From positions 1-6,234 of the forward strand of contig JAEMRJ010000122.1 in the NCBI GenBank assembly GCA_016463365.1: 6,234 nt of DNA, in the 5' to 3' direction. The notes beneath the pieces are model-generated. The model did no database searches. It was given only the letters and a program-made list of their open reading frames with translations, and was not told the DNA's origin. This DNA is from Thermoleophilaceae bacterium. Its GTDB lineage: Bacteria; Actinomycetota; Thermoleophilia; Solirubrobacterales; JACPNS01. The number at the start of each line of letters is the position of its first letter. Positions within the stretch are counted from its first letter, which is position 1. Below, piece after piece: positions 1-6,174 of this stretch. Position numbers and translations under genes: made by a program.

Positions 1-524
1 ATGCTGGCCGGCGCGATGCCGTTCGCGATCGCGATCTCGATCACGGCCACGACTCCGTATGCCACCGCCGCGCGCGGCTGGAAGATTCCCGGAAGGCCGA
101 TCAGCGGGATGCCCTCGGCGTGTGCGGCCTTTGAAATCGGGCCGCCAGAGCTGATCACGTATAGCTTTGCGCCGCTGCGGCGCGCCTGATCGAAGCAGGA
201 GAGTGTCTCCTCGGTTGAACCCGAGTAGGAGGACAGCACGACGGCATCGCCCTCACCGACCCATGAAGGCAGGTCGTAGCTGCGGTTGGTGATGATCGGC
301 CGGCTCGCTGCCGACCCGATCACGGCAGCGGCAAGATCTGCGCCGATCGCCGACCCGCCCATTCCGCAGACGATCAGTGAGTTGGCCGTACCGGGTTCGA
401 GCATCGCGCTTTCAGCGCGCCACATGGCATCGCCGATGTGGTCCGGGATGGCGAGGATGTCGCCGAGCAGTCCCGACTTGTCGACCGCCGCGATTCCGGG
501 AGTGGTGAGCGCGTTGTCGCTCAT
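1..524 (-). CDS. Bifunctional phosphoglucose/phosphomannose isomerase, N-terminal part (cut by window edge)
   Basis: This gene encodes the first 174 residues of a SIS-domain sugar isomerase; the rest lies beyond the left edge. Visible motifs are the SIS phosphosugar loop GMGGSAIGADL (about residues 54-64), SSYSGSTEETLSCFDQA (98-114) and QPRAAVAYG (149-157). This set is characteristic of the archaeal/actinobacterial bifunctional PGI/PMI family, which interconverts fructose-6-P with glucose-6-P and mannose-6-P in the cytoplasm. The second SIS domain and the C-terminal catalytic residues cannot be checked. The ATG overlaps the stop of the upstream pyrophosphorylase gene by four bases (ATGA), which implies translational coupling. 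A GAGGG ribosome-binding site lies nine bases before it. Context supports a role in supplying mannose phosphate for nucleotide-sugar synthesis. Family assignment is firm; the balance between glucose and mannose isomerase activity is unknown. Confidence 0.9.
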   Translation of the reverse strand, partial: MSDNALTTPGIAAVDKSGLLGDILAIPDHIGDAMWRAESAMLEPGTANSLIVCGMGGSAIGADLAAAVIGSAASRPIITNRSYDLPSWVGEGDAVVLSSYSGSTEETLSCFDQARRSGAKLYVISSGGPISKAAHAEGIPLIGLPGIFQPRAAVAYGVVAVIEIAIANGIAPAS

Positions 525-1612
525 GCGGTGATGCCCTCGCCGGCCTCTACCCGTGCGCCGTTACCGACTGTTGCGCCGGGATCAATGTATGCGCCCTCGC
601 CGATCACGCTTCCGGCCAGGATGCTTGCGCCGTAACCGAGCACGACCGACGGGCCGACGATTGAATCCTCGACGCTGGCGCCGGTCGCGAGGCGCGAATC
701 TTCCATCACGACGGAGCGCTCGACGCGGCAGTCTGCGGCGATCTGAGCGTGGTCGCCGATCACCGTGTCGGGGCCGAGCCGCGAACCGGCGGCAACGGCT
801 GCTCCCTCGCCGATGACGACAGGCGCGTGAAGATCCACACCGGCCAGCTCAAGCCCGTCGGGGATGACGTTGCCCTGCGCGTCGCGCAGCTCGTCCAGGT
901 AGGAGTGCACCTTGCCGCTGAGAAGGTCGCGGGTTGCCTCGACATAGCGTTCGGGTGTGCCCAGGTCAAGCCAGTAGCCGTCGGCGTCGTACGCATAGAT
1001 GCCGTCCCCGACAAGCTGCGGGAAGACGTGGTGCTCAAACGAGCGATTCTCGCCAGCGGGAATCATCTCGAGCACGTCGCGGTTGAGCACGTATGCGCCG
1101 GCGTTGATACGCGGATCCGGCGGCGCGTCCTCTGCGCTGGGCTTCTCGAGGAACGCCTGGACGCGGTGCTCGTCGTCGGTCAGGACGACGCCGTAGGCCG
1201 TTGCGTCTTCGACCGGGACGAGCGCAAGCGTTGCGCGGGCACCGGTGGCCGCGTGCTGGGCGATCTCGGCTGAGAGGTCGTAGTCGGCGAGCGTGTCGCC
1301 GTTGAGTACGAGAAAGCACTCATCGAGATGCGATTCCGCGAACTTCACCGCACCTGCCGTCCCCAGCGGTTCGGGCTCCTCGACGTAGGTGATCGAGACG
1401 CCCTCGTGACCGGCCGCGTCGAGCGCTGCGCGCAGGCCGTCGCCCTTGTAGCCCATCGACATCACGACATCTTCCACGCCGTGCAGGCGCAGCCAGTCGA
1501 TCATGTACCAGAGCATCGGCCGGTTGACCATCGGGACGGCCGGCTTGGGCATCGTGCTGGTCAGCGGGCGCAGACGGGTCCCCTGGCCACCCGAGAGGAT
1601 CACGGCCTGCAT
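521..1612 (-). CDS. NDP-sugar pyrophosphorylase, probably mannose-1-phosphate guanylyltransferase
   Basis: This is a 363-residue cytoplasmic nucleotidyltransferase that joins a sugar-1-phosphate to an NTP, releasing pyrophosphate. The N-terminal Rossmann-like domain carries GGQGTRLRPLT (residues 8-18) with PKP at 22-24. Further on are EPLGTAG (81-87), the metal-binding LNGD (103-106), FLEKP (154-158), INAGAYV (169-175) and YWLDLGTPERY (213-223). Residues from about 250 to 360 form a left-handed beta-helix of hexapeptide repeats (VIGEGA, VIGDHA, VVLGYGA, VIGEGA, TVGNGA). This two-domain build and length match actinobacterial GDP-mannose pyrophosphorylases of the mycobacterial ManB/Rv3264c type; short RmlA proteins lack the helix. 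The adjacent phosphomannose isomerase favours mannose-1-P and GTP, but glucose-1-P with UTP or dTTP cannot be excluded. The start lies nine bases after the ugd stop, with only a weak ribosome site. No key motif is missing. Confidence 0.88.
   Translation of the reverse strand: MQAVILSGGQGTRLRPLTSTMPKPAVPMVNRPMLWYMIDWLRLHGVEDVVMSMGYKGDGLRAALDAAGHEGVSITYVEEPEPLGTAGAVKFAESHLDECFLVLNGDTLADYDLSAEIAQHAATGARATLALVPVEDATAYGVVLTDDEHRVQAFLEKPSAEDAPPDPRINAGAYVLNRDVLEMIPAGENRSFEHHVFPQLVGDGIYAYDADGYWLDLGTPERYVEATRDLLSGKVHSYLDELRDAQGNVIPDGLELAGVDLHAPVVIGEGAAVAAGSRLGPDTVIGDHAQIAADCRVERSVVMEDSRLATGASVEDSIVGPSVVLGYGASILAGSVIGEGAYIDPGATVGNGARVEAGEGITA
534..538 (-). promoter_or_regulatory. Ribosome-binding site of the PGI/PMI gene
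   Basis: GAGGG on the minus strand lies nine bases before the ATG at 524 and sits inside the end of the pyrophosphorylase coding sequence. Together with the ATGA stop/start overlap it fixes the start of the isomerase and fits coupled translation within one transcript. Confidence 0.6.
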
Positions 1613-1621
1613 GAACGCGGC

Positions 1622-2989
1622 CTATTCCGCGGTCGCGCTGAGGGCGGCCGGCGCCTGCACGCTGTTATCGGTGACAGTGTCGAGAGTGCCGACCGAAGGG
1701 CGGCCGACGCCTTCGTAGGCGAAGCCCGCGGCTGCGACTACTGCGCCGTCGAGCAGGTTGCGGCCGTCGATGATCAGGGGCGTGCGCATTGCGTCACGCA
1801 TTGTGGCGAGATCAAGCTCTGCAAACTGTGGCCATTCTGTGACGATTACGGCTGCGTCAGCGCCGTCCAGGGCTGCCAGCGGCGAGTCCTCGATCTCTAC
1901 GCCCGGCAAGAGCTCGCCTGCGCGCTCGGCGGCGACCGGGTCAAAGGCCGACACGACCGCTCCTTCGCCGCGCAGGCGCGCGCTCAGCACCAACGAGGAC
2001 GCTTCGCGCATGTCGTCGGTGTTGGGCTTGAAGGACAGGCCCAGCAGTGCGATCTTCTTGCCCACCAACGAGTCCCCGAGGTGCTTTTTGAGTTTTCCGA
2101 TGACGCGGCGCTTCTGCAGTTCGTTGACCTCGATCACTGCGTTGAGCAGCTGAAAGTGGTACCCGCTGTTGCCGGCGAGCTGCTTGAGCGCAGTGACGTC
2201 CTTGGGGAAGCAACTTCCGCCGTAGCCGATTCCGGCCTGGAGGAACTTCGGACCGATGCGAGAGTCAAGACCCATGCCGCGGGCGACTTCTGTGACGTCT
2301 GCGCCGACCTCTTCGGAGACGTTTGCGATCTCGTTGATGAAGCTGATTTTTGTCGCGAGGAAAGCGTTGCTCGCGAGCTTGATCATCTCTGCGGAAGCGA
2401 TGTCGGTACGAACCATCTCGCCGCCGAGCGGGCGGTAGAGCTCTTCGACTGCGTCACCGGCCCAATCGCCTGGATCGGCACCGACGACCACGCGGTCGGG
2501 GCGCATGAAGTCATCCACGGCGGTGCCCTCTTTGAGAAACTCCGGGCAAGAAACGTATGCGAGGTCGTGCTTGTCGCGTCGGATCGCGGCGCCGGTTCCG
2601 ACGGGGACGGTGCTCTTCATGATCAGCGCGTGTTCGTTGCTGTCTCCGACTTCACGGACGACTTGTTGAACGCGCGAGAGATCGGCGTCGCCCGAGTAGG
2701 TGGGCGGAGTGTCCACGCAGACGAACATCAGTCGCGTGCGGTCCAGCACCTCGCCCATGTCGGTGGTGAACGTCATGTGATCGATGTTCTTTTTCAGCAG
2801 CTCGGGCAGCCCCGGCTCATGCATGATCAGCTCGCCGCGGCTGAGCACGTCGACCTTTTCCTGGACGATTTCTCGGACCACGACTTCGTGGCCGAGTTCG
2901 GCGAAGCAGCAGGCGGTCACGAGACCGACCCAGCCGGCTCCGATCACGCCGATCGGCGGTTTTTCACTGTTTCCGAGCACATTTGACAT
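1622..2989 (-). CDS. ugd: UDP-glucose 6-dehydrogenase
   Basis: This 455-residue enzyme should oxidise UDP-glucose to UDP-glucuronate in two NAD-dependent steps. The N-terminal Rossmann domain begins with GVIGAGWVGL (14-23). STVPVGT (126-132) and PEFLKEG (149-155) follow. The central helix region holds K204, N208 and K214, and the catalytic cysteine is C260 in GGSCFPKD (257-264). The C-terminal UDP-binding domain has FKPNTDDMRE (320-329) and DGRNLLD (408-414). All main catalytic residues are present. Oddities are E40 and V42 where the NAD loop usually reads DxD, and C148 where the family usually has Asn before PEF. The last 25 or so residues are a low-complexity Ala/Thr/Val tail. A related nucleotide-sugar dehydrogenase, such as a GDP-mannose dehydrogenase, is less likely. 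The start has no Shine-Dalgarno site but is preceded by a TACCCT box. The gene lies 26 bases after the LCP gene, probably in the same transcription unit. Confidence 0.92.
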   Translation of the reverse strand: MSNVLGNSEKPPIGVIGAGWVGLVTACCFAELGHEVVVREIVQEKVDVLSRGELIMHEPGLPELLKKNIDHMTFTTDMGEVLDRTRLMFVCVDTPPTYSGDADLSRVQQVVREVGDSNEHALIMKSTVPVGTGAAIRRDKHDLAYVSCPEFLKEGTAVDDFMRPDRVVVGADPGDWAGDAVEELYRPLGGEMVRTDIASAEMIKLASNAFLATKISFINEIANVSEEVGADVTEVARGMGLDSRIGPKFLQAGIGYGGSCFPKDVTALKQLAGNSGYHFQLLNAVIEVNELQKRRVIGKLKKHLGDSLVGKKIALLGLSFKPNTDDMREASSLVLSARLRGEGAVVSAFDPVAAERAGELLPGVEIEDSPLAALDGADAAVIVTEWPQFAELDLATMRDAMRTPLIIDGRNLLDGAVVAAAGFAYEGVGRPSVGTLDTVTDNSVQAPAALSATAE

Positions 2990-2995
2990 GCCCGC

Positions 2996-3001
2996 AGGGT
3001 A
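2996..3001 (-). promoter_or_regulatory. Candidate -10 box for a leaderless ugd transcript
   Basis: TACCCT on the minus strand matches the actinobacterial TAnnnT -10 pattern. It is separated from the ugd ATG by exactly six bases (GCGGGC), which would put the transcription start on the A of the start codon. There is no convincing -35 hexamer 16-19 bases further upstream and no clear Shine-Dalgarno sequence. The box lies in the 26-base gap after the LCP stop, so it would act as an internal promoter. It is only a sequence match, though the same arrangement recurs before the M20 gene. Confidence 0.35.
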
Positions 3002-3015
3002 GTAGCTGGCGCTGG

Positions 3016-4500
3016 TCAGCGACTCTTGCGCAGCGACTGGGCGAGCGCAAGCATCTGCTTTTCTGTCAGCTTGCGCAACAGGGTGTTTGACACCCAGTAC
3101 GACGCGCCGTCGCGATGGAAGGCGACCAGGCCGAGCTTGCCGCCCTCGTAGAAGAGTTCGTAATCGCGTCCCTTGATGCGGCGGATCTCCGACGGGTTCT
3201 TCAGGATCGGTGGGTCGGACCAGTTGACACCCTGAACGCCGTAGAAATCACCGTCGGAACCAGCGAGTTGGGCGACGATCCTGTAAGCCGAAACGCGCTT
3301 GCCCTCCGCCGTTGTCATGCGGTATCCGCGCGTGCTCGTGTCGCGGTAGGTTGCGCCGTTGACGATCGCGGTCGGGTAGAAGACGGGAAGCCTGATGTGG
3401 ATCTTCGCGAGGTCCGCCTGCTGCTTGCCGGCGTCTTTTGCGTAGCTCATCGACTTGGGCAGGCCGGTTGCGCGACCGCGCTTCTTGACCGCTGGCGTGG
3501 CGGCGGTCGCGCCGGGCTCGGCGGCAGTCCGACCTTTCTGCGTCGGACCTTTCAGGAAGACTCGGGCGGCCTTCTGGAGATTGTTGTTTGAGACCACCAC
3601 GTAGGAGGCGCCACCGATCGTCGGCGTTGTGACGTTCTCAAACTGCACCTGGTAGACGGGCTTGCCCGCGGACTTGACGGCGAGCGTGAGCAGACGCTGG
3701 AGGTTTTTGCCGCTGGCGAGCTTGTTGTCGGTGCGGACGTTGTCGGCGACGACCTTCTTGAGCTTCTTCGCGCTGGTGAAGAGCTGCGTCACGCCGACCT
3801 GCTGCTTGGCCTGGCGCAGAAAGCTCTGCTGGCGCGCGGCGCGGTAGAGGTCGCTGTCCAGATGGCGGAAGCGCACGTAGTCCAGCGCGCGATAGCCGCA
3901 GAGCTTCTGATAGCCGGCCTTGATGTTGATCGCTGCGTACTGGTTGCCGTAGACGGCACCGACGTTGTTGTTGAAGTACCGGCGGTCGACATCCACGTAG
4001 ACGCAGTCGATCGAGTCGACGGCCTGCGCGAATCCGCCGAAGTCGATCTCGGCCACGTGGTTGACCTTCAGGCCGAGCGTTTCCTTGATCGTCTGGACAA
4101 CGCGCTTGGGGCCTCCGTCTGAGTAGGACTCGTTGAACTTCGCAACGCCGCGACCGGGGATCGTGGCCTTCAGGTCACGGGGGATTGACAACACCGTCGT
4201 CACGTTCTTGCTCGGGTCCAGACGGACGAGCATCATCGTGTCCGAGCGCGCCGGATAGCCGGTTTTCTTGTCGCCCTTACGGCGGTCAGAGCCGATCAGC
4301 AGGATCGTCTGCGGCCCGCCGGTGGCGCCGTCGAGGTAACGACTGATGTCACGGATCTCGTTCTTCTTGAATGCCGCCACGACGTCTTCGCGCTGACTGA
4401 ATGCAGTCAACGACGCCACGACGGCCGCGATCACGACCAGCAGGCTCGAGCCCAGCAGAAAGCGCTTCCAGGGCGCAAAGCGTTCTTGTTCGTCAAACAC
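3016..4500 (-). CDS. LytR-CpsA-Psr (LCP) family cell-wall glycopolymer transferase with extra C-terminal region
   Basis: This 494-residue protein has a short cytoplasmic N-terminus, one membrane helix at about residues 13-34, and an extracellular LCP domain at about 62-280. LCP enzymes transfer glycopolymers from polyprenyl-pyrophosphate carriers to peptidoglycan or a related acceptor. Family motifs seen are ILLIGSDRR (66-74), RSDTMMLVRLD (85-95), LSIPRDL (104-110), KFNES (121-125) and YVRFRHLDSDLYRAARQQ (208-225), with the expected Arg/Asp lipid-phosphate and metal ligands (R85, D87, R108, D109). Two cysteines, C166 and C201, could form a disulfide. After a basic, Ala/Gly/Thr-rich linker (about 318-350), roughly 145 residues form a separate domain I cannot assign. 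The start is GTG; an in-frame TAA five codons upstream (4513-4515) leaves no room for a longer protein. No Shine-Dalgarno site precedes it. The neighbouring sugar-nucleotide genes suggest work on the same envelope polymer. Confidence 0.92.
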   Translation of the reverse strand: MFDEQERFAPWKRFLLGSSLLVVIAAVVASLTAFSQREDVVAAFKKNEIRDISRYLDGATGGPQTILLIGSDRRKGDKKTGYPARSDTMMLVRLDPSKNVTTVLSIPRDLKATIPGRGVAKFNESYSDGGPKRVVQTIKETLGLKVNHVAEIDFGGFAQAVDSIDCVYVDVDRRYFNNNVGAVYGNQYAAINIKAGYQKLCGYRALDYVRFRHLDSDLYRAARQQSFLRQAKQQVGVTQLFTSAKKLKKVVADNVRTDNKLASGKNLQRLLTLAVKSAGKPVYQVQFENVTTPTIGGASYVVVSNNNLQKAARVFLKGPTQKGRTAAEPGATAATPAVKKRGRATGLPKSMSYAKDAGKQQADLAKIHIRLPVFYPTAIVNGATYRDTSTRGYRMTTAEGKRVSAYRIVAQLAGSDGDFYGVQGVNWSDPPILKNPSEIRRIKGRDYELFYEGGKLGLVAFHRDGASYWVSNTLLRKLTEKQMLALAQSLRKSR

Positions 4501-4509
4501 TGAAGAGTT

Positions 4510-4515
4510 ACGTTA
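4510..4515 (-). promoter_or_regulatory. Candidate -10 box upstream of the LCP gene
   Basis: TAACGT on the minus strand fits TAnnnT and ends nine bases before the GTG start, which would give an mRNA with a leader of about three bases or none. The start lacks a Shine-Dalgarno sequence. The 96-base gap behind it (4501-4596) is the longest in the window and is a natural place for a promoter of the envelope-gene set. No good -35 element is visible at normal spacing, so the call rests on one hexamer and its position. Confidence 0.3.
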
Positions 4516-4596
4516 GAGGTCGGAGGCGCGGCGAAGGGCACGGAGGTGCCACGCGCAGTCGACAGTGAAACACGCGCGGCGGGTAAAGAGACCGGT

Positions 4597-5700
4597 TCAG
4601 ACGGCGCGAATGTGACTGCGCGAGTCGTTCTGCTGGGCTGCGACGCGTTGCGCAAAGCCCACCAGAGCGTGCTTGTAGTCGGTCAGAGAGCGCAGTGAGA
4701 CGTACTCGTGCGGGCCGTGGTGGCCGTTTCCCACCGGTCCGAACTCGACGGCCGGAATGCCCTGTGCGAGGAACGCGGTGGCCTCGGAGCTGCCGTCGCG
4801 GCCGACCAGCTCGGCCTCTTCGACGTTGGCGTCGGCCAGCGACTGGTGCAGGGCGACGACGTATTCGTTGTCGTTGGCGACGTATGCGGGCTCGCGCTCG
4901 AAGACGACCTCGACGGCGATGTCGTCGATTGCACGGATGTCCTGGAGGATCGCCTCTGGGTCCTGCCCCGGGACGTAACGGATGTCGACATGCATGATGC
5001 AGGTGTCCGGGACCTTGTTGATCGCGTCACCGCCCTCGATTTTGCCGAGATTGATGCTGGGGCGGTCGAAGTAGTCACTGCTCTCGTTGGCGAACGGCAT
5101 CGCCTCGATCTGCCGGAAGACGTCGTTGGCCTTGAGTACCGCGTTGTCGCCGAGCCACGGTGTTGAACCGTGCGCGGCCGTGCCGCTGACGGTCAGGCAG
5201 AGCGCGAGCACACCCTTGGCCTGCACGCCCACGTGAAGGTTCGTCGGCTCGCCTGTGATCGCGAAATCGCCGCCGTAGCCGCGCTCGACCAGAACGTCGG
5301 TGCCGCGGATGCCCATCGACTCGGACTCTTCGTCGGCGACGCAGAGAAAGCGGACCTCCACCCCCTCCTGATCACGCAGATCGCGCAGGGCGCACATCAT
5401 TGCCGCAAGCGCTGCCTTCATGTCGTAGGCGCCGCGGCCGATCAGCTCGTCGCCTTCTACGCGCGGCTTGAACTGGCCGGGCTTGCCGGGCACCACGTCG
5501 ATGTGGCCGTGGAAGACGAGCACCGGACCGGTGCCCCTCGTGCTCGTGATCAGCACCGGCAGGCCGGCGACTTCCATCTCTTCGATCTCGAATCCGTTTG
5601 ACTCGAGCCAGCCCTTGATGAAGCTGACGCCGGTCGTGATCCCCTCTGGAGTCGAGGTGTCGTACGCCATAAGGCGCTTTGCGAGATCTGCCTCGTCCAT
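4597..5700 (-). CDS. M20-family zinc metallopeptidase/deacylase (ArgE/DapE type)
   Basis: This 367-residue cytoplasmic hydrolase has the usual M20 layout: a catalytic domain split around a dimerisation domain. Expected di-zinc site residues are H66 and D68 in HGHIDVVPG (64-72), D93 in GAYDMK (90-95), the general base E124 and ligand E125 in ADEE (122-125), E151 in TGEP (149-152), and H328 in HHGPHE (327-332). The insert domain carries SGTAAHGSTP (172-181) with the conserved H177. All catalytic positions are filled, so it should be active. The family cleaves N-acyl amino acids or peptides, for example succinyl-diaminopimelate or acetylornithine. The substrate cannot be read from the sequence, and no lysine or arginine biosynthesis gene is nearby. 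The gene begins 63 bases after atpC. No Shine-Dalgarno site precedes the ATG, but a TAGCCT box does. H331 stands where Asn or Asp is more usual. Confidence 0.88.
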   Translation of the reverse strand: MDEADLAKRLMAYDTSTPEGITTGVSFIKGWLESNGFEIEEMEVAGLPVLITSTRGTGPVLVFHGHIDVVPGKPGQFKPRVEGDELIGRGAYDMKAALAAMMCALRDLRDQEGVEVRFLCVADEESESMGIRGTDVLVERGYGGDFAITGEPTNLHVGVQAKGVLALCLTVSGTAAHGSTPWLGDNAVLKANDVFRQIEAMPFANESSDYFDRPSINLGKIEGGDAINKVPDTCIMHVDIRYVPGQDPEAILQDIRAIDDIAVEVVFEREPAYVANDNEYVVALHQSLADANVEEAELVGRDGSSEATAFLAQGIPAVEFGPVGNGHHGPHEYVSLRSLTDYKHALVGFAQRVAAQQNDSRSHIRAV

Positions 5701-5706
5701 GTGTTG

Positions 5707-5712
5707 AGGCTA
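5707..5712 (-). promoter_or_regulatory. Candidate -10 box for a leaderless M20 transcript
   Basis: TAGCCT on the minus strand fits TAnnnT. It is followed by exactly six bases (CAACAC) and then the ATG of the M20 gene, placing the predicted transcription start on the start codon. No purine-rich ribosome site is present in the 63-base gap before the gene. The -35 region is not recognisable, which is common for actinobacterial promoters. Confidence 0.4.
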
Positions 5713-5763
5713 TCGGCGCTGGGGCTGTTCGCCGAGAGGCGCGCAACGCGGGGCGCCGCGGAG

Positions 5764-6171
5764 CTACGAGTTGGCGATCTCGAGGTAGCGGGTCCAGCGG
5801 TGAACGTCGCGCTCGGCGCGTTCCTTCTGGGCCGAGCCGTCGTCCGCGGCGTCGAGGCGCGACTGCGCCTCTTCCTGCTTGGCGGTCAGATCAGCAACGT
5901 CCAGTTCTTCAACCGGAATCGCTTCCTCGACCAGCATCAGCAGCGAGTTCTCTGCCATCTGCAGAAAGCCGTCGCCCTGGGCGAAACGCTTGATCTCGGT
6001 TTCGCTCTCGTAGATGCGCAGCTCGGTCGGGTCGAGCATCGCCATCAGCGGCTCGTGATTGGCACGAATACCGATCGAACCGACGAGGGTGCGGGTGGAA
6101 ACCATCTCCGCCGTACCTTCGTAGGCCGCGCCCTCGGGCGTCATGATCTGGACTGGAAACGTGGTCGCCAT
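5764..6171 (-). CDS. atpC: F1F0 ATP synthase epsilon subunit
   Basis: This 135-residue protein is full length for the family. The N-terminal beta-sandwich (about residues 1-85) contains TPEGAAYEG (11-19), the hallmark GSIGIRANHEPLMAML (31-46) and GDGFLQM (66-72). Residues from about 86 to 133 form the charged C-terminal helical hairpin, which in other species inhibits ATP hydrolysis. The protein sits on the central stalk with gamma, on the cytoplasmic face. The start lies three bases after the atpD stop and has a good AAAGGG ribosome site, so the two are co-translated from the ATP synthase operon. This is probably the last gene of that operon, since the next gene is unrelated and has its own promoter-like box. 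Confidence 0.96.
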   Translation of the reverse strand: MATTFPVQIMTPEGAAYEGTAEMVSTRTLVGSIGIRANHEPLMAMLDPTELRIYESETEIKRFAQGDGFLQMAENSLLMLVEEAIPVEELDVADLTAKQEEAQSRLDAADDGSAQKERAERDVHRWTRYLEIANS

Positions 6172-6174
6172 GAA

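Noticed and set aside
24..41. Runs of CGCGATC and GATC near the left edge
   Set aside because: They encode alternating Ala/Ile/Glu codons inside the isomerase gene and do not form a regular repeat array.
1328..2986. A 552-codon open frame on the plus strand, antisense to ugd and part of the pyrophosphorylase gene
   Set aside because: Its product is rich in His, Asp, Val and Arg with no recognisable domain, as expected for the mirror frame of GC-rich genes. Both minus-strand genes beneath it have complete, well-conserved motifs.
3115..3591. Plus-strand open frame antisense to the C-terminal region of the LCP gene
   Set aside because: It has no ribosome site and no recognisable fold. The minus-strand frame is a continuous part of the LCP protein.
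4537..4550. Perfect 5-base inverted repeat (GGCAC/GTGCC, 4-base loop) in the 96-base gap after the M20 gene
   Set aside because: The stem is short and has no T-run after it on the minus strand, so I would not call it a terminator. It may still weakly attenuate transcription.
4431..4655. A 74-codon minus-strand frame covering the gap between the M20 and LCP genes
   Set aside because: It overlaps the ends of both genes in another frame, is Ser/Thr/Arg/Ala-rich and has no ribosome site or domain.
4708..5601. Two plus-strand open frames (4708-5166 and 5170-5601) antisense to the M20 gene
   Set aside because: They mirror the codon pattern of the M20 gene, whose catalytic motifs are all intact, and show no family features.
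5738..5757. GC-rich inverted repeat (GGCGC/GCGCC, 10-base loop) between atpC and the M20 gene
   Set aside because: It lies in a plausible place for the ATP synthase operon terminator, but a 5-base stem with a long loop and no T-run is expected by chance in such GC-rich DNA.
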